Assembly: GCA_037102815.1 (NCBI GenBank)
Contig: BTPP01000006.1
Span: forward strand, 1,116,001-1,180,000
Length of the DNA stretch: 64,000 bases
Origin: Neurospora intermedia
Taxonomy: Eukaryota > Ascomycota > Sordariomycetes > Sordariales > Sordariaceae
Reading direction: 5' to 3'
The notes beneath the pieces were generated by a model. The model had not been told where the DNA came from, did no database searches, and saw only the letters and a list, made by a program, of their open reading frames with translations. The translations under genes and the position numbers were made by a program. Shown here piece after piece: positions 55,395-64,000 of the stretch. Numbering within the stretch: the first letter of the stretch is position 1; every line of letters begins with the position of its first letter.

Positions 55395-57599
55395 TTACTT
55401 CTTCTGCTTCTTCGTACTCTTGTCACTAGCATTGCTGAGCACGCTAGCACTCCGCTTGTGCTGTCGCGCCCCTGCACTTGCTCCTGCTCCACTGCTACTA
55501 CCATTCTCATCCGCCTCTTCCTTGATCTTGGGCTGATTGCTGCTGCTTTCAGCTTCTTTCTCGGCCGCTGTCGCTGCTGCTGCTGCATCTCCTTGGCCCT
55601 TATCGCCTCCACCCTCCTTTAATGGAACCACAGGACCATCTTCCCCTTTCTTTTGCTGCTCTTGACCTTCGCCCTGTTGCTCCTTCTGCGCCTTGGCGTC
55701 CTCTGCCTTCTGATCATTCTTCTGCTCATTAGCCTGTGCAGACTCGCCCGACTTGTCCTTGGCGTCGTCACCACCAGCAGCACCACCATCCTTCTGCTTG
55801 TCGTCTGCTCCTCCTCCTTCTCCCTCCTCCTCACCATCCTTCTTCTCCACCGTCTCTCCTCTCGCCTCCGCGGCTTCCCTCTCAGCCCTCTCCCTCTCGG
55901 CCTTCTTAGCCTCCTCCAGCTTGATCTCCGCATCGACCTTATCGCTCATCTTTCTCAAATCCACCAGCGTTGTGACCGCGCCCCAAAGAACCTCGAATTG
56001 CGCCGTCACCGCCGCCGTAGGCATAATAAGACGGGCAGGGATGTCAAGTTCAAGGAGCAGGTTCGTGATGCGCATCTGCTGCTGACCAGACTTGTGACTA
56101 TACAGCTTGTTGATCTTCTCGTAGCGAAACGTCGGGCCGCTGCCAAGCCGGTCATGGTGCGACACGCCGTACACCTGCTCCTCGTGCTCCGACAGTTTGC
56201 GACGTTCGGGCTGTTGAGGGCCTTTCTTCTTGTTGGCAGCCGGAGCGGGAGCAGGAGCGGGGGTGGGCGCCTCGGCAGGGGTGGCGGGGGTTTGAGAGAC
56301 GGAGTCGCGGTGGTGGTGGCCGTGAGCACCGTGGCGGTCGGCGCGTTCGCTACGACTCTCGTTGCGGTGGTGAGAACGGGACTCCTGGCGCTCATGACGC
56401 ACAGGAGGCTCGCGAACGGGGGGCTCATGATGGTCATTGGCCCCGGCAGTGGATGAGGCTGCAAGGCTTTCCCTCCGGCTAGCAGCTGGAGGAACTTCGG
56501 GTGCGGCTGCGACGGCGGCAGCAGCGGCGGGTAGAGCGGCAGTAGCAGCAGCCGCAGCAGCAGCAGCTGGGGGGACGCCATTCTCGGGAGCCATGATGCT
56601 CTTGCGCTTCTTGGATTTGTCCACGTTGAGAAGGGTCTGCAGGAGAGACTGTAGGCCGGCGGAGGTCTTGAAGGAGTTGATGTCCGACTCGCTTGCAGGG
56701 TAATCGAGACGGTTGTACAGCTCACGACGCTCCTCGTTAAAGCGCTCCGTACGGGCCATGATACGTTTAATCTCGAGGAGCAAAGCCTCCTCCTCACGAG
56801 CCTCATCGCTGGAGCGTTTCAGGGTGTTTTCAGCGAAACGTTTGCGGTTCTGTTCCTGTTTAGGGTCAAAGTGTAGCATCATCTCATACAGCTCGAACTC
56901 TGGCCTAGTCATGTACTGAGCAGGCTTCTGAACGGCCATCATCTTGGCAGCAACCTCGTAGTATCGCGCCTTCAAGTCTTCCATGGTCCTGGGCTTGGAT
57001 GCCGGCACCACAGCCATGCCGTCGGGTGTCTCACCCTCGGGCTGTTGAGGAGCGTACTCGTACCTGTCCCAGATGATAGGCCATCGTAGATCAAAATCTT
57101 TTGCCAACTCCAGCAGATAATCTGTTTCCTCCTTGGTCCAATCGGGGTTCTTCAGGTTGGTGTTATATTGATCCTCGCTGTACTGCGGTACAGACACGCG
57201 GACGTTGAACTTTGCAAACGACGAGTCCTCGGGCTTGTCAGCCGAGTTGTCTGCAGTCGCCGCACTGTCTTGCCCTTCAGCTGAGCCATCTTGCACGGTT
57301 CCATCTGGTTTCCTCTTCCAATGCCTCAAGACAAGGGCGCCATCATCCCCTCTAGCCGAGTTGGTGAATGCCTTAAGTTCCCATTTGGCAGCAGGTTTGC
57401 GACTGACGGTCCTTCGCTTCTTGAAGATGGAAACCTCGGGGACTATGGCGATAGGATTGTCGCCGCCGAGGTTCTGTACTTCACGAGCGAGGCCCTTTAG
57501 GTTTGGACGTGGTGTCGCAGTCCTCGCCTTTTTGGACGGCCTCGGCCCGGCGTGGTCTGCAGGGAGGTTGAGGACGTCACGGACGTCGTGGGATGTCAT
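55395..57599 (-). CDS. swc4: SWR1-complex protein 4 (SWC4/DMAP1/Eaf2)
   Basis: Subunit shared by the SWR1 chromatin remodeller (H2A.Z exchange) and the NuA4 histone acetyltransferase. Single exon, 734 aa, starting MTSHDVRDVLNLP, which is typical of the family. The DAMP1 SANT/Myb-like domain covers about residues 150-205 (NPDWTKEETDYLLELAKDFD, then LRWPIIWDRYEY). It is followed by MEDLKARYYEVAAKMMAVQ and the helical ELYEMMLHFDPKQEQNRK. The DMAP1 core continues to about residue 330, with a conserved C-terminal segment near SGPTFRYEKINKLYSHKSG. Between and after these are long Ala-, Pro- and His-rich inserts and a 160-residue acidic and Gln/Lys-rich tail, making it longer than yeast Swc4 (476 aa). 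It is divergent from the p24 gene. Confidence 0.93.
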   Translation of the reverse strand: MTSHDVRDVLNLPADHAGPRPSKKARTATPRPNLKGLAREVQNLGGDNPIAIVPEVSIFKKRRTVSRKPAAKWELKAFTNSARGDDGALVLRHWKRKPDGTVQDGSAEGQDSAATADNSADKPEDSSFAKFNVRVSVPQYSEDQYNTNLKNPDWTKEETDYLLELAKDFDLRWPIIWDRYEYAPQQPEGETPDGMAVVPASKPRTMEDLKARYYEVAAKMMAVQKPAQYMTRPEFELYEMMLHFDPKQEQNRKRFAENTLKRSSDEAREEEALLLEIKRIMARTERFNEERRELYNRLDYPASESDINSFKTSAGLQSLLQTLLNVDKSKKRKSIMAPENGVPPAAAAAAAATAALPAAAAAVAAAPEVPPAASRRESLAASSTAGANDHHEPPVREPPVRHERQESRSHHRNESRSERADRHGAHGHHHRDSVSQTPATPAEAPTPAPAPAPAANKKKGPQQPERRKLSEHEEQVYGVSHHDRLGSGPTFRYEKINKLYSHKSGQQQMRITNLLLELDIPARLIMPTAAVTAQFEVLWGAVTTLVDLRKMSDKVDAEIKLEEAKKAERERAEREAAEARGETVEKKDGEEEGEGGGADDKQKDGGAAGGDDAKDKSGESAQANEQKNDQKAEDAKAQKEQQGEGQEQQKKGEDGPVVPLKEGGGDKGQGDAAAAATAAEKEAESSSNQPKIKEEADENGSSSGAGASAGARQHKRSASVLSNASDKSTKKQKK

Positions 57600-58402
57600 G
57601 ATGTGGGGCGCCGCGGAAGGACGGGGTTAGGAGGAGGGGAGTCGAAAAACAAAAGAGAAGGACGCCGAAACCCGCAGCCAGGAACCGGAGATAAGGTAAC
57701 AAGAAGATTTAATACGCAAACGAGCCTATAACTTCAGTTAAACGTCCAACTGCCTCGAAACGCCCCACTCCCAAAATGCATCAAGAAAAAGCCAGATATA
57801 ATATCAACTCGCGATATTAGGCAGAGCACATCACAAATCTGGGTTTCAGCTTGTGTCCCGGCAATGAAAGATATCGATCGGATCTGGATGAACTGCAAGC
57901 TGGAGATGTGGAAACGACGCGGTCTGTGGAATGTTGGTTGTCGCTGGAAAAGATTCTTAGTGGAGACTATTTACGCTTTCGCATCCACCTGAAAGGGTTA
58001 GGGTCGATCTCAAGAAGGCATGACTGCACGTGACTCTTGCTTATTGCCTGCCGCTCACAGAAGAAAAGGCCAGACCCAGGCAGGTGTGGAAGCGGAGCCC
58101 CTGGGGACCTTGGATGGCCCCGGCTCGATTTTCTGAACGTGGCAGTTTCCAAAGGCCAAGCTCAGGTCTCAGTGTGGTCGCGACTTTCGAGTGTGCTACA
58201 GTGAAAGGGTGCAGCATCCACCATAGCGCATCACCAACATTAGTTCCGCCTCCCTCCGTCAGTGAATCTGTACACAGCATTGGCGCAACAACCACCAGCC
58301 GGGTACAACAGAAACGACCACGGCCGCCTCTTCTCGACGACCATCACTCAACTGCCCCGTCCGGCGACATATATAGAGAGACAAAACAGACACACCACAA
58401 CC
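57600..58402. promoter_or_regulatory. Divergent intergenic region (swc4 / p24) with telomere-like element
   Basis: This holds both promoters. A GGGTTAGGGT at 57995-58004 is one and a half telomere repeats, like the interstitial telobox sites bound by Tbf1- or TRF-type factors in fungal promoters. A TATA-like TATATA at about 58370-58376 lies about 30 bp before the p24 start. Confidence 0.5.
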
Positions 58403-59306
58403 ATGAGGTCGTTCCTCCCGCTGCTCTCGCTGGGCGCCGTTGCTCAAGCGCTCCACTTCTTCATCGACGGCACCAGCCCCAAGTGCTTCTACGAGGAATT
58501 GCCCAAGGACACACTGGTGGTTGGCCACTACACGGCAGAGGAATGGGACGACCAGAGGCATTCGTGGCAGAAGCACGATGGCATCAACATCTTCATCTCT
58601 GTAGATGTATGTTTTGTTACCTCTTTTAAGCTACCAAAGCTACCCCTGACCCCCCTATCCATCCCACCTACTCGAACCACCCACCACCTACCAAGACCTC
58701 CCATACCAAACCCATTATTGCTTGTTTCCACAACCGCTTACACACCTTACCTTCCAGGAACTCTTCGACAACGACCACCGTGTCGTCTCCCAGCGCGGCG
58801 GCCCCGGCGGCAAGTTCACATTCACCGCCGCCGAGGCGGGCGACCACCGCATCTGCTTCACGCCCACGTCGACCTCAGGCCGGTCGAGCTGGATGTCGGT
58901 TAACAACCCGAATGGCGGGATCAAGCTGACGCTGGACATGGCCATCGGCGAGTCGAGCGCGATTGAGAGTGCCGACAAGGGCAAGCTGCAGGATCTGGCG
59001 ACGCGGGCCAAGGATTTGAACAACCGGCTGCAGGATATCAGGAGGGAACAGGTTTTCCAGAGAGTAAGTCATCTCTTTCAGCCGAATGGGTGGGGATGGG
59101 GGATCGTTTGAACCCGGGAGGGACAGAAGCTGACATACAATCTTTAATCAAAACAGGAGCGCGAAGCCGAGTTCCGCGATCAATCCGAATCCACCAACGC
59201 TCGCATCGTCCGCTGGGTTTTGATCCAGCTCGTCGTCCTCGGCGTCACTTGCGCCTGGCAGCTCTCTCATCTCCGCTCCTTCTTCATCAAGCAGAAGCTC
59301 ACGTAA
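58403..59306 (+). CDS. p24/emp24 family ER-Golgi cargo receptor (ERP1/5/6 clade)
   Basis: Type I membrane protein of COPI/COPII vesicles, 219 aa, the usual p24 length. Exons are 58403-58606, 58758-59063 and 59157-59306. A signal peptide (residues 1-16, [16 protein letters not shown]) precedes the GOLD domain, with its two cysteines in [12 protein letters not shown] and RICFTP. A coiled-coil stalk follows ([36 protein letters not shown]). The single membrane span is [17 protein letters not shown]. The short cytosolic tail SFFIKQKLT has the FF pair used for COPII export and a KxKxx motif that fits COPI retrieval. Introns of 151 and 93 nt both keep frame. Confidence 0.93.
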
Positions 59307-59607
59307 AGAGCTTCTACCACTTTACCCATGCATGGGTCATATGGGACTGGAGGTCTCGCTTGCAATATATGAAAAAAAGCACATATGTAATTGTGGGAGC
59401 GGACGGGCTATGAGGGATGGGGTGGTGTAATTGATATGGTCGGGTCTACTTTTTCCTTTGGCCAAATAGACAGGCCACGGGTGTCATGGGTGGCATGAGG
59501 TGTTCACGCCATATCATGCCAATGAGGAAGAGCTATGATCAAGGAGAGAAAAAGTTGCCATAGGCGGGTAGGCCGTCCTCAGCGACAGAGTGACGAGAAA
59601 CTCTAAC

Positions 59608-60053
59608 GAAACGTTTTAACATGTATTATGCATGCTTCTATACAGCATGAGTGGCCATGTCTTGATGATATAATGCACATACTTCATACAACCAAATACT
59701 TCATACAACCAACGCTCACGCACCACACATCGGGCAAATACCATTAATCAAGCATAAACCGAATAGTGCGCGCATGAGATACTGACTGGCCTTGGTTGCT
59801 TTACATGCTCCTCTATAAGCTGGCATGCCTTGATGATATGTAATACAATGACCTACTCCAATATCACTCACAGATAGCGAATGGCGAGATCTGTAGACAA
59901 GACCAAGCATGATTATCCGAATGAATTTTCTTTACATGTTCTTACACAACATGAGTTTTATGCCATGCCCTTCACAATACTTGATACATAATCAACTTTT
60001 CATACACCACTCTCACACATACGTCAACCTCGAAAGAAACGTTTCAACACATG
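59608..60053 (+). repeat. Three diverged repeat units flanked by GAAACGTTT direct repeats
   Basis: Units start near 59631, 59804 and 59935. Each begins CATG(C/T)T, has CTATA/TTACA and GCATGAG or GCTGGCATG words, then (C)TTGATGATAT or CTTGATACAT. The outer words GAAACGTTTTAACATG (59608) and GAAACGTTTCAACACATG (60036) look like one more repeated word. There is no ORF. Confidence 0.55.
59679..59712 (+). repeat. Perfect 17-bp tandem duplication
   Basis: ATACTTCATACAACCAA occurs twice head to tail with no mismatch, inside the diverged repeat cluster. Confidence 0.95.
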
Positions 60054-63000
60054 AACACTAACGGATACAATTTGAATACGCCAGGTTATCACACGTAGTA
60101 TAGTTGCCACAAATACATTCATCCCTCGTCTCCGATATAGCGTGGACTATATGCCTATCTCCGTCTCACCCAGGGCCTTGACACTAGGAGATATCAGTTT
60201 CACGGCGTTCACCAAATAAAAAGCCAAAAGCTTTGGCTATCCTGTATCACACCAGCCAACAAACAAGATCTAGATCGTATATTTAACGGAAGCTGCCCGA
60301 TAGGAGGAGATTTCAGAACGAACGCGAAACATACTTCCGGTTCTTGTCTATTTAACCTTAGTCATCGATCAGTTCTCCGATCCCAAGCCGAGTGTCCTTA
60401 TACCTCCTCACCAAAACACTGGAATGCAGGCTGAAAAAACAAAACCCGTTGTACATATACCTCAAGTAAACATCTGTGAGCAGCTAAAGGTCTTTCCGAG
60501 CGGGGGATGTATTATATATAAGGAAAAGCAACGCTATCTGTATGCTTAGTGCCCAATGTAGAGATCCTAACAAGCGGCAGCAGCGGCGCCAAAAAGAACT
60601 CTCGTCGCTGTCCTAGTAAGAAGAAAAGACCCGATGAAGAAAGGAAAAACAAAAACCAGATACAAGAAAAGAAGGAAAGAAGGAAGGTCAAAACCATCAA
60701 AGTGACAGGAGCCCCCCCCCATTTCTCCCGAATTTTCAATAAGCCCCGGATTGCTAGCCGATCGTCTGGAACGTTTTATGTTCATCTCGAGACGCCGCTT
60801 GGTAGCCTTCCAAGTTGAACAAAGTGAGGGCTTCACGCAAGCAGTTCATCCTCTCCATCAGGTGCATCCTACTGGTTTAGGGTTTAGCAGTTGGTTCGGC
60901 ATCTTCAGCGACCCAACACAGCAGCTTGCCGCCCAATTGATGATGCCTGCCATAGAGAATGTAGTACCAGATAGATGGGCCAGGCAGCAAAAGACAAACA
61001 CATTTGATAATACATCAAAAAGGGCCAGGGCAAAGCAAAACATAAAACAAACCCACGCTGTCTGGACGACCCGAACCGAACTGCGATATGTAGGTAACGT
61101 ATTCCCGGAACGGTCGGGGATTAGAACTGCCCACCCACCCCATCCAGTTTCAGTTTCAGATGTACTCCGCCCTCCATCATCATCATGTATACCAGCTGAT
61201 CCCTGGCCAGACCAGGCTGAGGTTACGTGGCGTCGTCCCCCAACGAATGATTACTCGGCAGAATACCTAGGTGGTGGGTGGTTGCTGCCCGTTAAGTACC
61301 TCTACCGCCTAACGAGGAGGGGAAGGGAATATAAGAGGTTTATACCTAGTGATGACGTCCGAGGTAACGGTTATGGTGGTTGGCAAGATATTCTAGACTA
61401 AGGATGTGGGATTCATGGTACGATGGTGATCGATATGCTCAAGGAACCTAGACGGTGAATCAGGGTTAGATGGTTTGACTTGATTTTCCATATTTGTTTC
61501 TCACTGACGGAAATCTCTCTGCCACGGCAGCTACCAGTGGACGAAGGTTGAAGTTGCGGAGATTAGTCTCGACAAGTAGTGGCGAATATTGAAAAAGAGT
61601 AAAGAGTTAGAGAGACTTTAGGACAAAGTACGGCTCAGACTTGAAGCCCTCGCACTTCCACGATACGTTCTTCTTCCAGCACCTCGCAAGAGACCTCATT
61701 TTTTTTCCCGCTAGGTCATGGCGCAGTTACCGAATCATCACTAGAGAATTGACATTCAGAGTTGTGTAGAAGACGTAGGGTTAAATGTCTACCAGATGCA
61801 TTTGGTGGTTGTCGAAGGGTACGTATGTAGTTGTTCGATACTTTAACCCTACATTCCCAAACCTCAACCTCGAGAGATAATGCGGGTATATACAATAGGT
61901 CCGGAGGTCCGGCCTCAGTCCAAGCTTGAAAGGTAAGTGATAACCGTGGATGTGGCAAGGTGAAATGAAGGAACGAATAAAACAATGCTTGGAGGGCATC
62001 AGACAGCTATTATCGAAGAAGAAATTCTATTACGCCACCTCATCCTCGATCATATCATGTCGTGAAAGAACAGTGGAAGAGGATAACATGATCAATACCA
62101 TACAGGATCAGTGAGTGAGTGGATATAATGATTATTATACGTAGTTCGGAGATGTATAAGATGCTGATTAGACAGCAATAGCGCGCAACAACAGACAAGG
62201 TAGACAATGACAATAGACAGACAGTAACAAGCTTAAAACCACACCCGCAAACAGCAACACTAAAACACCGAGGCGTTCCGTTCCAATCAAATATGAATAC
62301 TCTTTCCTCTTTTCCCCTTTTTTCGTTTTCCCGAGATCTTTTCAAACTTTCTCTCTCAACCTTTCCCCGTCACTTCCCCTCCCTCTTCTCACGTGTTTCC
62401 CCCTCCTTCCCCTTTCGTCCCACTCCGAACCGCGTCTTCCAGCGGAAAAGATCAGGGAGGCTTGACCGTTTGCACGGGTTCGTCGGGAAAGAAATAGCTG
62501 TCATTAAAGACTGGATCATCCGAGACCACTGTCCTCCACGTGAGTCGGCTCGGCGTTCCATAGCGGCCCGGCGTCGTAAATCCTAGCAGCCCCTCTCGCC
62601 AAACGAAGGCCAGCCCAGAAGGGAGGGAACAAGAAATGGCAAAAGAAGAAAGGGTTCCCGGGGAGGTCGAGAGAGAGGAAGCGAAGATAGCGAGAAAGAC
62701 AGAAGACTGAGTCTGTAATACTAATCGTATGGTCGTAATGATGTGCGCCAGGTAGATCAAGCAAGTAAAAGACGCCAGATGCGCGTAGCCGAGTAAGACC
62801 GCTATGAAAAACAAAGGAAGGTATCCTCTATAGTCCCCATGCAAAAACATTTGAGAACCCCATGTTTCGGCAAATTCATACAACAGGACTCGTCCCCCCC
62901 GGGATTCCCTCTATATAGATGGGACGAAGACTTGCTCCTCACATTTTCTCCTTTTGAAGCTAGCCGCACTGTTAGCGGTTAGGATCATCAACACAGCTGC

Positions 63001-63071
63001 CACCGTCTTTGGTTGTTGCTCACTGAAGGATATTATTAAAACAAACGGACACAAAATCACCACCAGCCTTT

Positions 63072-64000
63072 TCAGCTGCAGCACAGGGCCTTCCAAATGC
63101 CCTTGATGCCGCCTTGCTGTTGTTGTGGCTGGTTAGAAGGTGGTGGGTTCGTGTTCGATGTGGCAGTGTGGGTCATTGTCCGTTGCGGAGGCTGCTGCAT
63201 GTTGTATGGTTGCGCTCCATTTCCCGCCGACTGGGTGGGCGTGGGTTGAGACTTGTAAGCCCGGTTATTCTGCGCGTTGGCGTTTGGTTGCTCTTTCGCC
63301 CGCTGCCCCGGCTGAGCTGGAGGCGAGGGCTGCGGGGCGTTTAAACGAGCGGCCGTCAATTGAGCTCGGGGGTCGCTTGCGTGGTGGGTCGTGGGCCCCC
63401 TCGAGTTGTGGATTTCCATAGCTGAGGGCCCAGGTCTCGCGTTTGGGTTGTGCAAAGCCCCAGGCCGATCCCAGTCCCCCTTCTTGTCGGACTTGTTAAC
63501 CTTCATCCAGTCATATTCGCCGTCCTCGACGCCACCGGCATCCTTGAGCGCCTGGGAGAAAAGTTCGCGGAGGTAGTCGTAATCGGGTTGGTCCTCGAAG
63601 CCAAGGTTGCGGACGTATGTGAGGTATTGGGCAAATTGTTCGGGGAATCCTTCGCAGAGATCTTTGATGGCAGTGGTCTGCTTCTTTTCGCCAATCTTCT
63701 CGTACTTTTGCTTGTTAGTAGCAGCCTTGAGGCCTTGCCACGGCAAGCCACCGCGGAGGAAGTACATGAAAACGTGACCCAAGGCCTCGAGATCATCTCG
63801 TCGGGATTGTTCGCGGCCAAGATGGGTGTTGATGGACATGTAACGGGCAGTTCCCGAAAGCGATTTCCTTTCGCGGTAGGGAATGTGCTGCTTGGTCTTG
63901 GGGTCACGGTACTGCTTGGCCATACCGAAATCAACTACGTGAATGACATTGGCGGTCTTGGTTCCTTGCCTTCCGATCAAGAAGTTGTCGGGCTTGATAT
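63072..64000 (-). CDS. ck-1b: Casein kinase I, palmitoylated YCK type, C-terminal part (cut by window edge)
   Basis: Serine/threonine protein kinase of the CK1 family. The frame is open without introns from the right edge (catalytic loop IKPDNFLIG) to the stop at 63072-63074. Visible motifs are [11 protein letters not shown] (DFG region), [21 protein letters not shown] (read in two parts, [13 protein letters not shown] and RYMSINTH), the CK1-typical [10 protein letters not shown], and [18 protein letters not shown]. The C-terminal 120 residues are Q/P/N-rich and end KALCCS. This CC end is the palmitoylation site that anchors yeast Yck1/Yck2 at the plasma membrane, and it separates this gene from the CK1-delta/Hrr25 type. 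In N. crassa this form is called ck-1b. The N-terminal ATP-binding lobe is outside the window. Confidence 0.93.
   Translation of the reverse strand, partial: IKPDNFLIGRQGTKTANVIHVVDFGMAKQYRDPKTKQHIPYRERKSLSGTARYMSINTHLGREQSRRDDLEALGHVFMYFLRGGLPWQGLKAATNKQKYEKIGEKKQTTAIKDLCEGFPEQFAQYLTYVRNLGFEDQPDYDYLRELFSQALKDAGGVEDGEYDWMKVNKSDKKGDWDRPGALHNPNARPGPSAMEIHNSRGPTTHHASDPRAQLTAARLNAPQPSPPAQPGQRAKEQPNANAQNNRAYKSQPTPTQSAGNGAQPYNMQQPPQRTMTHTATSNTNPPPSNQPQQQQGGIKGIWKALCCS

Larger units (their letters stand above)
59307..63071. other. Convergent intergenic region of 3.8 kb
   Basis: Lies between two convergent stops, so it includes the 3' UTR of the casein kinase gene at the right. I see no gene. The 216-codon ORF at 60751-61401 has no domain. 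It contains a family of diverged repeats (59.6-60.05 kb), a 17-bp perfect tandem duplication, and a plant-telomere-like TTTAGGGTTTAG near 60875-60887. A purine-rich patch lies near 60595-60700. Confidence 0.55.

Noticed and set aside
60751-61401. 216-codon ORF between p24 and ck-1b
   Set aside because: No domain, no coding bias, and it lies in the convergent 3' region.

Overview
The window is nuclear DNA from a filamentous ascomycete, most likely Neurospora or a very close member of the Sordariales. The evidence is short spliceosomal introns (mostly 55-90 nt) with GTRNGT donors, CTRAC/CTAAY branch sites and NAG acceptors, C/G-ending codons, long intergenic spaces, frequent TAGG/TACC and CATA microsatellites, and the gene content. 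From memory (not checked), the N. crassa fimbrin, GH6 and ck-1b genes carry the locus numbers NCU03992, NCU03996 and NCU04005. They occur here in that order with a matching number of genes between them, so I infer N. crassa linkage or a close relative.

I support 17 protein-coding genes; two are cut by the window edges. From left to right they are: RNA polymerase III largest subunit (partial, minus); DDHD-domain phospholipase (plus); mitochondrial FtsJ-type rRNA 2'-O-methyltransferase (plus); ribosomal protein eL18 (minus); mitochondrial carrier of the YPR011C type (minus); small RRM/RS-domain protein (minus); sterol/diacylglycerol O-acyltransferase of the MBOAT ARE type (minus); fimbrin (minus); RING-like plus ankyrin protein (plus); long coiled-coil nuclear-looking protein (minus); OST3/6 oligosaccharyltransferase subunit (plus); secreted GH6 cellulase without a cellulose-binding module (plus); small Dmo2/DMAC1-type membrane protein (minus); AP-3 mu subunit (plus); a Zn2Cys6 DNA-binding domain fused to a left-handed beta-helix acetyltransferase domain (plus); SWC4/DMAP1 (minus); p24 cargo receptor (plus); and palmitoylated-type casein kinase I (partial, minus). 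I rebuilt exon structure by hand from splice signals, reading-frame continuity and family conservation.

Most genes are housekeeping and are not an operon or cluster. The accessory interest lies in the GH6 cellulase, the Zn2Cys6-acetyltransferase fusion (whose aligned catalytic histidine is a cysteine), and the non-coding DNA. About 10 kb without a supportable gene (39.2-49.4 kb) lies upstream of the fusion gene. Two convergent intergenic regions (51.6-55.4 and 59.3-63.1 kb) hold microsatellites and families of diverged short repeats.

I saw no convincing transposon, tRNA, 5S rRNA or strongly mutated (RIP-like) repeat. This was reading by eye, so diverged elements could be missed.
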